Assembly: GCA_023525715.1 (NCBI GenBank)
Contig: CM042015.1
Coordinates: 85,508,750-85,572,749, forward strand
DNA: 64,000 nt
Direction of reading: 5' to 3'
From: Cichorium intybus
Lineage: Eukaryota; Streptophyta; Magnoliopsida; Asterales; Asteraceae
Part shown: positions 45,185 through 56,662 of the stretch, piece by piece
Position numbering within the stretch: the stretch's first letter is position 1
Layout of the letters: every line of letters starts with the position of its first letter
Notes under the pieces: model-generated
Seen by the model: only the letters and a program-made list of their open reading frames with translations
The model's database searches: none
What the model was told of the DNA's origin: nothing
Made by a program: the position numbers and the translations under genes

Positions 45185-45427
45185 GTGAAAGTGCCTGATT
45201 CAAATGAAGAGTTTCTTTTACATCCTGCAACTGTTTGGCGAAATGACCGTTCCGCCCAAAGTGTGGTATGTAATCATTTACATCGTCATATTTCAAAGAG
45301 GGTTAAATGCGAGCATAGCAATGTATTCTTATTTCATTTCTTCCTATTACAACATTGTACTTTGAAACCGTAAAAAGAAGACATACAAAAGGAAAAGGGA
45401 CCCCTACATAATACAAATTAAACCAAA

Positions 45428-45514
45428 GCAACGCCAAAGGTTTCCAGCTTAAAACCCTAGCCAATAGGACCCACAAGAAAAGAATAACCCGTGCAGAGCA
45501 CGGACTCCCACTAG
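45428..45514 (+). mobile_element. Helitron 3' end, copy 1
   Basis: Ends with hairpin CCGTGC-AGA-GCACGG (45489-45503), then ACTCCCACTAG and a following T: the CTRR-T terminus of Helitrons. The last 87 bp match 48975-49061 at about 75 of 87 positions with no gap. It terminates a body that carries the FAM135-like exons. The 5' TC end was not found. Confidence 0.8.
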
Positions 45515-45680
45515 TTAATAATACGATATGTGCAAGCTTATAAGTAATGTGTAGGCAAATTCTTCTCTTAATCAATTTGCGTAATATTTTCGTTTGTGAC
45601 ATCCAGACTTTTTTTTTTCTTTGTGACACGCGGGTATTTCGTCGGGTCGGGTTTTTTTCGGGTTACTTTCTCGATTTATT

Positions 45681-45896
45681 ATGTCCACCGCTTCCTCCCT
45701 CATTCGTCTTTCCCACCGTCAACCCCTTACCCACCGAGTGCAAATCCACCTCTCTCGATTTTGCGTTGGTCTTTCCCCACGATTCTCGAACTCTCAACGG
45801 CTTCTCTCTACACCAAACACCCAAGTCAGACCAAATACATCGATGATCGAAAGAAGATGTCGTTGCAAGCCTACGCCGATGACGACTTGATGTGCG
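45681..45896 (+). pseudogene. Unidentified first-exon fragment
   Basis: Begins MSTASSLIRLSHRQPL with an Arg/Ser-rich start like an organelle-targeting peptide, and ends at a GT donor. The frame that starts at 45681 hits a stop at 45888, while the downstream codons MSLQAYADDDLMC read in another frame, so a frameshift is likely. Source gene not recognised. Confidence 0.4.
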
Positions 45897-46140
45897 GTAA
45901 TTCAGAATGCTCCTCTTGATCTTCATCATCATCTTCTTCTTCAGTTAATTACTTGAGTTCATTTGTAAAAAGAACCAAATTCATGGTTCAATCGTATGGA
46001 GATGCTTGGGTTTCATCTAGGTCTTCAAAATCATATTACGACATTTAGATGGTTTTGGAACAAACCAACGACATCTGTATGTTGCTTCCGAACTTCGTAT
46101 GGAGATGTTTGTTTAAATTAACGAATGAAGCTGTTTGAAG

Positions 46141-46421
46141 ATTCACTGGCCTGCTAGGATGAAGAAGGGGTCTGTAGGTTTCAGACCTGAGAATCTCGCA
46201 CCAGTAGATATCCCTAGCACATGGAAAGCAATGGAAGAACTTTACGACTGAGGTAAGGCACGTGCAATTAGTGTTAGTAATTTTTCCACTAAGAAATTGG
46301 GTGATTTGTTGGATGTAGCACGTGTTCCGCCGGTTGTCAACCACGTGGAATGCCACCCATCATGGAAGCAGACAAAACTTAGAGACTTCTGCAAATCAAA
46401 AGGCGTTCATTTATTTGTGAG
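46141..46421 (+). pseudogene. Captured exon of an AKR4C-type aldo-keto reductase
   Basis: Reads IHWPARMKKGSVGF, VDIPSTWKAMEELYD, stop, GKARAISVSNFSTKKLGDLL, DVARVPPVVNHVECHPSW, LRDFCKSKGVHL, then a GT donor. These are core blocks of plant AKR4C reductases (including the IHWP His). The in-frame TGA and the lack of all other exons make it non-functional. Same strand as the neighbouring fragments and the Helitron end at 49061. Confidence 0.85.
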
Positions 46422-47044
46422 GTAACACAAAATATGATGCTTCTATTTTTGTATGAATGTGTCTCGGTGATCTAAGTTGAATTCCAGCGTATGTGTTTGG
46501 TTTCAAATGGTTGAATTCCAGCGTAGTTATTGCACATCTGTGAACTCAGTATAATAATTCGTTTAGGCTACTGCTTGGTTTCTACAATTGAAGACATAAC
46601 CATGTTTGTTCTTTATCTATTTCTTCTTATTGTTCAAAGGCTGTGTCTGAGTGACTTCCCGTAACAGTGCCAGTGTTGGCAATTTGAGATCAGATTATCC
46701 TAAATTGTTCTTTCTGAGTAAACGTATGAACTAGATTTGCAGTTTCTACTCATAAACTAGGAGTTAATTTGAACTTCCTGGCTTCTTCTAGGACTGATGC
46801 ATACCGTGTTCTTATTCTTCTAGATTTGTGGTTAATGGTTATATGTATTTGAAAGCTTTCAATCAATGTGTTCATAAAAGAAGTTCTTCAATTTGGTGCT
46901 TACTTTTACATCCTCTTTTTATGTGTAATGGTTCAGGAAATCGGATAAAGATCATAAGGGAACAAGCTTCGAAACAGTGAATTCACATAATCATATTGCT
47001 TAAACAATTAGCAAATTACTGATGGGACCAAAGAACTAATCACA

Positions 47045-47375
47045 ATGACTTCATCACCTTCACCATCAACAGAGAATCAGTGCTCTGATGTTGTCACAGA
47101 TGCTGCAAATTTGTCCAAAAACAAAGATATTTCTTCTGAACACATGGAAGATGATGAAGAAGAGGACGAAGAAGGTGACATGGATTTCAACCATTTTCTC
47201 AAAGAACCTCCCTCTCTAGAACCTTCTTCAAGCCTCAACTCCGACATTGAAGAGTTCAATGCTGACGTGGACAGTTCACAAAATCATTCACCTGTTAAAA
47301 ACGTTGAACACAGTCAGGAGACAGTAACTCAAGCTGCTGAATCTGTAAGTAACAAAGATAACAGAGATGGTAAGT
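47045..47375 (+). pseudogene. Unidentified acidic N-terminal exon fragment
   Basis: Opens with ATG in a good context after a leader-like stretch: MTSSPSPSTENQCSDVV, then a DDEEEDEEGDMDF cluster and Ser/Asp/Glu-rich sequence to about 47370, where a GT donor is possible. No domain is recognised. It is probably another captured first exon, as it lies between AKR and PFP fragments. Confidence 0.45.
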
Positions 47376-47461
47376 CACAAATAATTAATAAAAGCATATT
47401 TATTTTGTAAATTTCATTTTCTATGTATTATCCATTGAATTTTGATTTTTTTTTCTTTCAG

Positions 47462-47868
47462 TATTACTATTTTATTCGACTCATGGGTCGGAAAGCATCT
47501 CATGTGGCCTTGGAATGCACACTGCAGTCACACCCAAACATGGTGCCAATTAATTTCTCATTTTGATTTAAATTTTTTAAAAATATTTTTGTTCCCAAAT
47601 TAACCTTATGGAGCTTTTTGTAGGTTATTCTTGGTGAAGAAGTTGCTGCTTCAAAACTTACTATATTTGACTTAAAGAACAGATTTGTGATGCAGTCCAA
47701 GCCAGGGCAGAACAAGGTGCATTTTGGTCATTTGTGTTGTTGATATTATGATTATAATTAAATTATATTCTTTAAAACCTCTTTATTGAACCAGAAAAGT
47801 ACCATGGCGTTATCCTGCTTCCAGAAGGGGTTATAGAAAGCATCACTGTAATCTATGCGCTATTATAG
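47462..47868 (+). pseudogene. Captured exons of PFP beta subunit
   Basis: Three exons of pyrophosphate--fructose 6-phosphate 1-phosphotransferase beta: 47462-47542 (LMGRKASHVALECTLQSHPN), 47624-47716 (VILGEEVAASKLTIFDL, then frameshifted by loss of one base so that the family ICDAVQARAEQ is out of frame), and 47796-47868 (KYHGVILLPEGVIESIT). GT-AG introns are kept. Only this small part of the gene is present. Confidence 0.85.
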
Positions 47869-48249
47869 GTAAATTAAAGCTCATTTTTCCTTTTTTGTTA
47901 CTAAAAATAACCTGAAAATTTTAAGAAATAGCAACATACTTTTACTCTTTTACGAATATAGGCAATGTACTTAATATTTATTTGCAATAGCAAAGTATAT
48001 TGCTATCATCCTTGAGGAAATGTAAGTACGTTGCTTTTATTGGTAAAAAGTAAAATTACTTTACTATTTTTGTATGTAAGTACGTTGCTTTTATTGGTAA
48101 AAAGTAAAATTACTTTACTATTTTTATAAAAAAATGAATTATATTGCCCATATTGGTAGTTGGAGTAAAGTATGTTGTAATGGGATAAAAATCAAGAAAT
48201 TTTTATCCCAAACAGGTATTTTTTTTTTTTTACTTATTGATAATAGATT

Positions 48250-48578
48250 TTAGAGCTAATTGCATTTTTGGTCCCTGAGTATAGTTGTTCTTCCAATTTT
48301 GATCCCAAAAAGTTTCCTTTTGCAAATTTGGTCCTTATTGGACGTTTTTGTAATGATGTTTGTCTCTATTTCGAGTAAGATGAGTATATTTGGTCCCTGG
48401 TTATAGTTGCTTTTGCGATTTTGGTCTAAGAATATAATCATTATATTTATACTTGAAACAGGTGCCAAAAACGTTACAAAAACTTCAAATTAGGACCAAA
48501 ATCGCAAGAGAACTTTTTAGGACCAAAATTGAAAAAGAACAACTATACTTAGGGACCAAACATATAACCGACTCTAAA
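48250..48578. mobile_element. MITE nested in the Helitron
   Basis: About 330 bp with long imperfect inverted repeats: left TTGGTCCCTGAGTATAGTTG then TTCTTCCAATTTTG; right in reverse TTGGTCCCTAAGTATAGTTG then TTCTTTTTCAATTTTG. Non-coding, lying between the PFP and GPAT9 fragments. Confidence 0.85.
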
Positions 48579-48642
48579 TTTTATTTTTGGGGACAAAAAG
48601 TGTAATTTATCATTTTATGCTTAAACTTTCCCGGTTAAACAG

Positions 48643-48974
48643 GTTTTTGTGGCCAATCATACATCAATGATGGATTTCATTATTTTAGAGCAGATGGCTG
48701 CATTTGCTGTAATCATGCAGAAAAACCCCGGATGGGTTGGTATGTTCATTGTTTTTTCTTGCATTTAGTCCGTAGTTTGAGAAATGACAAATTTAAGCTT
48801 ACCAACTAAAATTTTAACTAAAAGAAGAGAAATAAGCAATAAAGGAAGCGTGTTTAATGTGTCTTTATGTGTAGGACTTCTTCAAAGCAATATCTTGGAA
48901 AGTGTGGGGTGTATATGGTTCAATCGTTCAGAAGCAAAAGATTGTGAAATTGTAGCAAGAAAATACGTACAATA
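48643..48974 (+). pseudogene. Captured exons of GPAT9 (glycerol-3-phosphate acyltransferase)
   Basis: Exon 48643-48738 reads VFVANHTSMMDFIILEQM then AFAVIMQKNPGWV, holding the acyltransferase box NHxxxxD. After a GT-AG intron, 48875-48964 reads LLQSNILESVGCIWFNRSEA then KDCEIVARK. These are consecutive exons of plant ER-type GPAT9. The sequence stops at the shared Helitron end that begins at 48975, cutting the gene in mid-exon. No early stop is seen in the two exons. Confidence 0.88.
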
Positions 48975-49061
48975 GCAACGCCAAAGGTTTCCAGATTAAA
49001 ACCCTTCTCAATAGGACTCACGAGGAAAGAATAACCCGTGCGGAGCAAAGGCTCCCAGTAG
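48975..49061 (+). mobile_element. Helitron 3' end, copy 2 (degenerate)
   Basis: 87 bp aligned without gaps to 45428-45514. The hairpin is damaged (CCGTGC-GGA-GCAAAG) and the terminal CTAG reads GTAG. It terminates the unit carrying AKR, PFP-beta and GPAT9 fragments. Confidence 0.72.
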
Positions 49062-49116
49062 TTATCTATCAATGAAGTAACTCTTTTGGAAACACATGTC
49101 TTATCGTAGGAGATTA

Positions 49117-49617
49117 GATCATCTTCACTACACCTCTATTTTTTACTTTATTTTTGAAGTAAAAAATGGACCACCTTCAACACATCTTTATTTTTCACAC
49201 TATTTTTACTATAAAATGTATATTCCAAGCATATTATATTTTCTTCATTTACAAAAATTGTCAAAATCTCACATTCTATTTATTAACTTTTAACATACAA
49301 TTAGTCTATCTTTTTATTGTAACAATTTTCTAAGTTATGTTATACAAAACTTAATAACCAAATAATTTAATATATAACATGGTTGTAAATATTTATTATT
49401 ATATTTAAAAAAACTAGAAATGTATAGAAATAAAAATTAAATGACTAAAAATGACAAATGAAACATTAACTCTATTTTTTGAGTAAATGAATAGTATTAC
49501 TCTATATTTGGAGTAATATATTCAAATACTCAATAAAGTTGGTAATAGAGTTGGGTTGGAGGAAAATGAAGTTAAAAATAGAGTAACTCTATTTTTAGAG
49601 TTGTGTTGGAGATGCCC
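49117..49617. mobile_element. Harbinger/Tourist-type MITE, short copy
   Basis: 501 bp, TTA on both sides (49114-49116 and 49618-49620). Shares sequence along its length with 24437-25446, including AACATTAACTCTATTTTTT and GAGTTGGGTTGGAGG, and the same right end GTTGGAGATGCCC. Confidence 0.82.
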
Positions 49618-49926
49618 TTAAAAAGACATTGTGGAACTGTCTAGGAAAAAAATGTATGGTCCAGAGTCTAAACAAATTTGTTTTAAATTTCTTAGGATGC
49701 TCTAGGACGTCGTATGCGACATCATCCAATTTGTTTAAGAATTCAAATCTTCTACAACTCTCAACAAAGGTTGCAATTCCTCGTTAATATATTTTTTCTC
49801 TCGCTTAGAGAGATCCTCAACAAAGGTGAGGGATCCTCTCTCGCATAGAGACTAGGGGTGAGCGTCGTGTGGTTTTATGCTACAACCGCATAGATCAGTT
49901 TTTAGATTGTTAAAACTACACCATTT

Positions 49927-50705
49927 TGAAAGGTTTTCTGCAAATCTATGAACTAAAACCCTGAGTTCACATGCAACCTAGATTGGATCTATGTTTTCTT
50001 ACTTTGAACATGTAACTAATTCCTAAAGGCCAAACAAAAATTAACTAAAAGAATAAAACATAAAACTAACCTTTAGTTGTTTCTTGCAAGCTAAGCAGCA
50101 CAAGTGTCCTGCCTCAAATGAGATCACACCCAGGGAGCCAGAGGATAGTGGACGAAAATTCTAGAGAGAGGAGGAGTCAAGAATGGCGCAGAATAGGGTT
50201 CCCCAGGACCCCTATTTATAGTTTTCCAAATGGTTGCAGATAAGCCTTTAGAGATAAACCTTTTTGAATTCAAATAAGATAAACATTTATCTTACAATTC
50301 AAAACCTTGTTTATCCTAATCTTATTTTCGAAAATCATGGATTATCTTATCCATATTTTCGCCAACCATCAGCTGCCAAAATTGTCACTTACTCAACTAT
50401 TGAATAATTACAATTCAGCCCCTGCACCTTTAATTAATCAAATTAATCACCAAATTAAATCCAATTAATTCCAGATTAATTTCTAATTAATTACTATAGT
50501 TTCTAATTAATATATTATCACTTTAATATATTAATAAAGTATTTATTCAATTCCTATTGATTTATTAATCACATAATAAATCAACCTTTCTCTTTACCGA
50601 ACTTTCTACCAAACCTCTAGCTATGAGGGCAGCCCAAATGGACTTTGCCACTATTAATTAGGTAAATACAAATTATTAGTCATGGCTTAGACACCTAATC
50701 CAACA
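49927..50705 (-). repeat. 3' LTR of the LARD-like element
   Basis: 779 bp, same length as the other LTR. A purine-rich CCAAGTGGAAGAC (50706-50718, minus sense) precedes it as polypurine tract. Confidence 0.93.
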
Positions 50706-50718
50706 GTCTTCCACTTGG

Positions 50719-53700
50719 ATAAGTCTATGACTATAATTACCAATTTAGCCTCTAATTAATCAGCAAACTATAGCTTCCTAGAAACTGCTGCCGAAATCTG
50801 ACCTAGTCAGTTCTGTCCATAGATAAGTGATCAAATGATCCTCCGTCCAACAAGATATTTTCAGACATGAGACATGGATTGAGATCAATCTCTGTCTGAT
50901 ACACTGTTTCCCGATTTCCGATTTTGCTTATGACTTTTAGACTTCTAATTAAACGAATCAATTTAGTCCTGGCTGGCCAGCACTTCAGTCAACTTCAAAA
51001 TCATCGAGTGGCCAACAGATATCTGTTTCCCGTCAGGGTCATGGGACGAATAAGCTTTGACTAATATGTTATATCTTTTACCCGACAAATCACTCACAAC
51101 AGCACGTTTTATAACACCGAGTTACCGATGCGTTTTCGTACTATCAATGAGCAACCGCCTTGCAAATTATAACTCATATCTCTCCACTTCAAGACCATAA
51201 GATATTATCGTCTCAACATTGCTCGTGATATAATCCATGAAGCAATCCATTGAGCGCGGGTTTATCCAATACTCAAATCTCCATTTCCAAGTACTCATGA
51301 ACGTTGCAGCAATCTTATTGCTATGTCTAACTCCTTAGACAATCTACAAACCAATTCATGACAATCTTCCTTCATACTTACTCCCTAAGAGTATGAACGA
51401 CTGTGGATATTTGAATAATCCAATTATTCAGGAAGTAAACATGCAAAAGTGAAACATAAAATCTGACTGGCAGCTACTCCTGCTTATTACCAAGTCTCCA
51501 CAAGGTAATCACCAAGTCGGATTTATCATAACTATTATCGGTTTCTTATTATCTTTTAAACTTTCAATTCAAGCCTTTTATATCTATGTCTATGACCTTT
51601 TCACTCTTTCTATGTATCCAAGTGTCTAACACTTATACACTTTATTGCAGATGATCCTATCGGATACTCTTCCGATGATATCTCAATTTGTCATTTTGTC
51701 ATTCTCTCTCACAACTCCATTCCGGTGATGTGTACCGTGACTGCCCGTGGTTCTCGGGTCTTTAGTCTACATGACTACACCCTAAGACAATTTCGAGGTG
51801 TCATGATGTGCCGGTGAACCACACGCGCTCCATCAGAAAACAACGAAACTGTTCAACCATGAAGTCCTACAACACCACGTCCTGATGTAACCAATTACTG
51901 ATTCGAAACTCCTTTCAAATCGTTCACACTAATCATTTCCCAATGTTTTTTTTCACGTCTGTTCAAAAATTCATTCAGTATTCTCAGCTAGGCAATATCC
52001 TGAATCTAACTTACAATGCTCTAAGCATTAAGTCATCAGGATATGTTCATAACACTTCTTATTTGTCCATGAGGCTCGAGGAACCCGATGTAATCTCATT
52101 CCAAGCCCTTTCGGAATCCTAAGATTACCAATAATCCTTGTGTCATGATTTCCGGAAACCATTTCCTTTCGGGGAATTTTTCTTATGCATCTTGAATCCC
52201 ATCAAGATCATATTCTCAACGGCTAAGTCAATACTGTCAGTCTCATCTATCTGATAGATGTCTATGAACTACGTAAATTTGCTGCACCTTCTTTGTTTCT
52301 TTCATCCCAATTCATTACACTTTGCAATGATAGGAAACTCCTTTCCTTGGGTTATGCATCTTGAATCTCATCAAGATCACATTGGCAGAATTCTGATCTA
52401 TCTAATAGATGCTCACAACCACCTGAGTATGTTGTATCTCTTAAAGTCTTTCATAGCAAACCGTTTCTTAATACCAAGTCATTACACTTTGAAATGATAA
52501 GAGACGTTTCCTAGAACTAGTATGTAACCCACATACAATGATAGCAGATACTCACACTGGCTTTGACACCGTTCTATGACTCTTTCGGACTATTCACAAA
52601 ATCCAGAACTTATGGTATATTTTGCGAAACCGAAATCCAAACCTTTCCGACATATTAAAGGAAATTTTTTCAGGCTATTCACAAAATCCAAACCTTTTGG
52701 CCTATTTTGAGAATCCGAATATCCTTTCTTGCGTGATGCCCATGGGACGAATCCCGGGGCCATGTACCCTTTTGTAATGGCATGCTCTATGTGAGTCCCT
52801 ATTAGTGTGCCGGTAAACCACACACACTCCACTAACGACTCACACTATGCCACGCAGAATCCTCTCGGATTTCATCTTCTATTGAGAGTGCGTTTCTCAG
52901 AATCAATTGCTTGACCCCAAGTGATGACTCATTCAACCAGATGTTCTGTAAGTACATTTCTATGTTCCCTTCTTTTGATGATTCAATTACTCCCACTGGT
53001 TGCTAGACCAGTTGTAAAATCGATCAAACTGTCACAGAGACTGTGTCTCGCGCTAAGGTTCTCTTATTTGGCAGCAACCGGGCTCACCAATGCTTCCTAG
53101 TAGTCGGATTACTTATCCGTACCATCTTTAGTGTTTTACCACTAATCGGTATGCCACCCAGATCATAACTCTTTATGACGATGACCAAAACTACAGGTCA
53201 AGCGAAGAGAGGGTATGTCAGGTTTATCAGAAATCTGATTCCTGGTCAAGGTCCATTGGTGACTAAAGGTTCTTTCACTTGGCTAATCCCTGAACTCCTT
53301 CAGGACTATTCTTACTCCCACTGTTTCCTTAGAACTTTAGTTCTTTCTAAAAGTACTCTTCTTTCAAAGGATAACCGGAGTGGCCAATAAAACGACATTG
53401 CTGATTAGTTTCAGGCTTGTCATGAGATTCAGACGAATGCTACATGATCCTGGACTTTCTATGTACTAGTGGGATGATCCCAGCTTTACATTTCAGACAG
53501 TGTCAACATAACCTACTTAGTGTAAGATGTGGTCGGAATATGGCTTATGCGGTCTGACTGGTTGAATATTCAATTCATTGAAATATTAGTCGGAAATGTA
53601 TCCAGTGTATCTTATACACCGAGGATCAAAACTATTTCGATCAATGCTCCATCATCTTCCCTAAGACACATTACAACCATTAGTGTTATTGGAAGAGGAT

Positions 53701-56649
53701 AAACTGTGAAACATTTTCTCAGTCTATGTTGTTACTCAGGTTCTGTTGATCTTATGCTTCCTTTGAAATCCTTGAACACTTCAAGGTTCCAATCAATCGC
53801 TTATTCTGATAAACGAAACCATATTTGTCAAAACATTTGGCAGATATCATGAAGCATAACTAATCGTGTTCTGTTCGAAGATTCGAGCAATACACAGTAA
53901 CTTATGTGTCTGTTGCTCAAAATCTTAAGGTCTTTTACATCTTATGTAAATTTTATGATTTTGTTAATATTTTTCAAGACATGCAATCTTCACCTGACTC
54001 CAAGTCAACTGATTCCAAAATTCTATCCATTGGATCTTTGGGTGATGCGTTTCTTGCAACAACTGATTTTATTGAGAACTCAATTCATCATGTGACTCTA
54101 AGTCAAATGATTCCAAAGTCCTGTCCAACTGGACCTTTGGTTGAAGTGATTCTCATATAATTCACTTTAACAATCATAAGGAACACAATTCATAAATCCA
54201 ATCCCATTGGATGTATCAACATTCAAGTTATTATCATTTACGTCATCAACACATTCACACAACATTTCGAGGACAATTAAAACAATCATGTTTCAAGAAA
54301 AATATTTTATTAAACCAGAATTATCCTCAGAACAATGTACTATGCGAATCCATGTCATATGTGTCTAATAACAAGAGTAAATATCTAGCCTAACTCTAAA
54401 AACTGCACGAGCTCCAGATCCAATCCGAATATGCTCTTGTGCAACAACATCTCGCATCCTACAGAGTCCGTGCATACAGAGCAAATGTGAGAAACACATC
54501 CTGTATCAAGGAAATGAGGATCAGGTATTATGAGTTTTAAGATATTACTGAGTTTGCCAAACGGTTTGGCTTTGGAGCATTTTCCAATCTTTCTGTGACT
54601 GTGTCCCATCTTGTGGATTCCCAGTTTGAAACATCGAACAATCGGTCCAGACGATCTGGATCTTTTCTTGATGCACCTTAATACTGGACTCAATCCTAAA
54701 GCAGTTGAATCAATGGAACTGTGCTTCACCATGAACGACTCATACAGAGTCGACATTGAATGCATTTCCACGATTGTCTTATCGCGGTTACCCTTCCTGT
54801 TTATCTGATGAACAGATCAGTGAGTTGAGCTAATGCTTAACTCCCGATCATAAGGGGAAACCAGTTTTATACTGTTTGCCTATGTATCCCTCAAACTTAG
54901 GAACATGCAAACTGGTGCTACTTCTTCTAGCTTGTAACTTCAAGCTCTTTGACTATCCTAGTTCGTTCCTTTTCAACCAGTTCTCGGAACCTTTCCTTAA
55001 CCAGCTGTGATGACCCTAGGAATTCTAAATCCCTACGGAACTCGGGGTCAATGATCAATAGCATAAGGCAACGAATTTCCTTGGACTCAATAATCAAGGA
55101 ATCATGCTCATCACAAGCTGCTGTGTGATGTCATGTTTGGGAGCGGACACTCAGTCAGATATGGTTCGCCAGCAAAACTAAGAATTATTCTCTAATTGCA
55201 AAAACATATCACACAGTCAAGGCCAGTCAGCCTCACCATATTTAACAGGTGCTTTCTGAAGCTCTCAGAAATGGGTGAAGGAGGGGAAGGAGGAGAATGA
55301 CACTTTCTTCAGACTTATATAAAATTTGAATTTATTATTTTAATTAATCCTTTTAAATAATTACCCAATTTATTATTTAACAAGGCTAGGATCCAAAATA
55401 CCCCAACTATACTGTGAAGAGGGATGCCGTAATCACAACACAGTGGTCATTAAGGTAGATAACATTTATCAATTTCAGTCTTATGAAATTCCTAGATCTG
55501 TGAGATTCATTGAACTGTTCAATGGCATGTTTAATCTCGGATATGCCCCACCGTTTGTGACTGGGATGCCGAGGATCACAAACCGGGTGTGAATAACCAT
55601 GCAAATTAGCTTGGTACTCTCGGGGTTAATTACCATCTCAAATTGATGTGCCGGTTAACCACACACGCTCCATCAACAATGATAACACCCGAGAAACCCA
55701 TTGCCACTCTTTATGAACCCCCATTGGTGTGCCGGTAAACCACACACGCTCCACCAACGTTTCATAAAGTGCAATGTGCAATTTCATGGGTTAGCATCAA
55801 ATTCACATTTTTCCTAAAGTAACTAGATTGGGATTTTTTTTTTTTGTAAATGGTTCTAGTACTTTGATCATTATACTTTTAATGATTAAGCGGTCCTATC
55901 AAAATTGTTCGGCTAACGACCCTCCACTGATCAGGCGAGCGGTGGGCGAGAGTGTTCATCTATTAGACCGCCATTTTATAGGCAGCCTCCTTATACCCAC
56001 TTTATAGATCAGCTTCGTGAATGAGGCCTACTATTGAATTGACTGGCCAGTTTTATCTTATACATATAGTATTAACTTTTAATAATATATATATAAGATA
56101 TATTTTAAAACCCTTTAAAATGTTCAAGGTTTATCTTTTAATTTTTTCAATTTAACTATTAAATTAAAATTAAATTAAACCTTTAAAATTTGATTTAATC
56201 ATCCTTTAATTAACAATTAACTAAAATAATTAAATCTTAATATTTTAAATATTTAAAATATTTTTCCGGATTTAATCCTTAATTTTCGCAAATTTAAAAA
56301 TCAATTAAATCCTTTGAATTATCTTTTAATTAACAATTAATTAAATTAATTCAATTGTAGATAGGTATTACCAAATTAATCAAATTAATTTTAAACCTAT
56401 CTTAAACCCTTAAATTTCGAATTCAAACAATTTGGGTTTAAGGTTATCCATTTAATTAAACAATTAAAGTTACCAAAAATAGAAAACCTCCTAAAACCCT
56501 AATAGGCAATTTCGAAAATACTAAAGGGGGATTACGGTTTCCAAAACCCTAATCCTAGAAATCGATCCATGCAATAATTAGGGTTTATAAGCTTTAAACC
56601 CTAATTTTAGGAAAACTATTACAACAATTCAACAAGAAAACAACCAAAT
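50719..56649 (-). repeat. Interior of the LARD-like element with dispersed motif
   Basis: A motif with core GCCGGTAAACCACACACG followed by CTCCA occurs four times with small changes (about 51808-51836, 52806-52835, 55646-55676, 55729-55758). Other local duplications: CATCTTGAATC.CATCAAGAT near 52190 and 52367, and TTCACAAAATCCA near 52593 and 52678. No long open frame. Confidence 0.75.
54385..54771 (-). pseudogene. Relic of a Copia gag-protease frame
   Basis: 128-codon open frame with KMGHSHRKIGKCSK followed by FLDTGCVSHIC. The order knuckle-like GHxxR...C then DTGCxSHIC is that of the Copia gag knuckle and protease (family text usually DTGCGSHIC). Flanks carry no further Copia domains. Confidence 0.6.
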
Positions 56650-56661
56650 GCTCTGATACCA
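56650..56661 (-). other. tRNA-iMet primer-binding site of the LARD-like element
   Basis: In minus sense TGGTATCAGAGC, one base inside the 5' LTR. It fixes the element's orientation as minus. Confidence 0.9.
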
Positions 56662-56662
56662 C

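Noticed and set aside
51780..52860. Possible tRNA or small RNA gene in the LARD interior
   Set aside because: No cloverleaf, A/B boxes or other RNA-gene signal could be supported by eye.
50719..56649. Long array of repeated GCCGGTAAACC motifs as a possible CRISPR-like array or satellite
   Set aside because: Only four irregularly spaced copies, within an LTR element in a plant genome; spacing excludes a CRISPR or tandem satellite.
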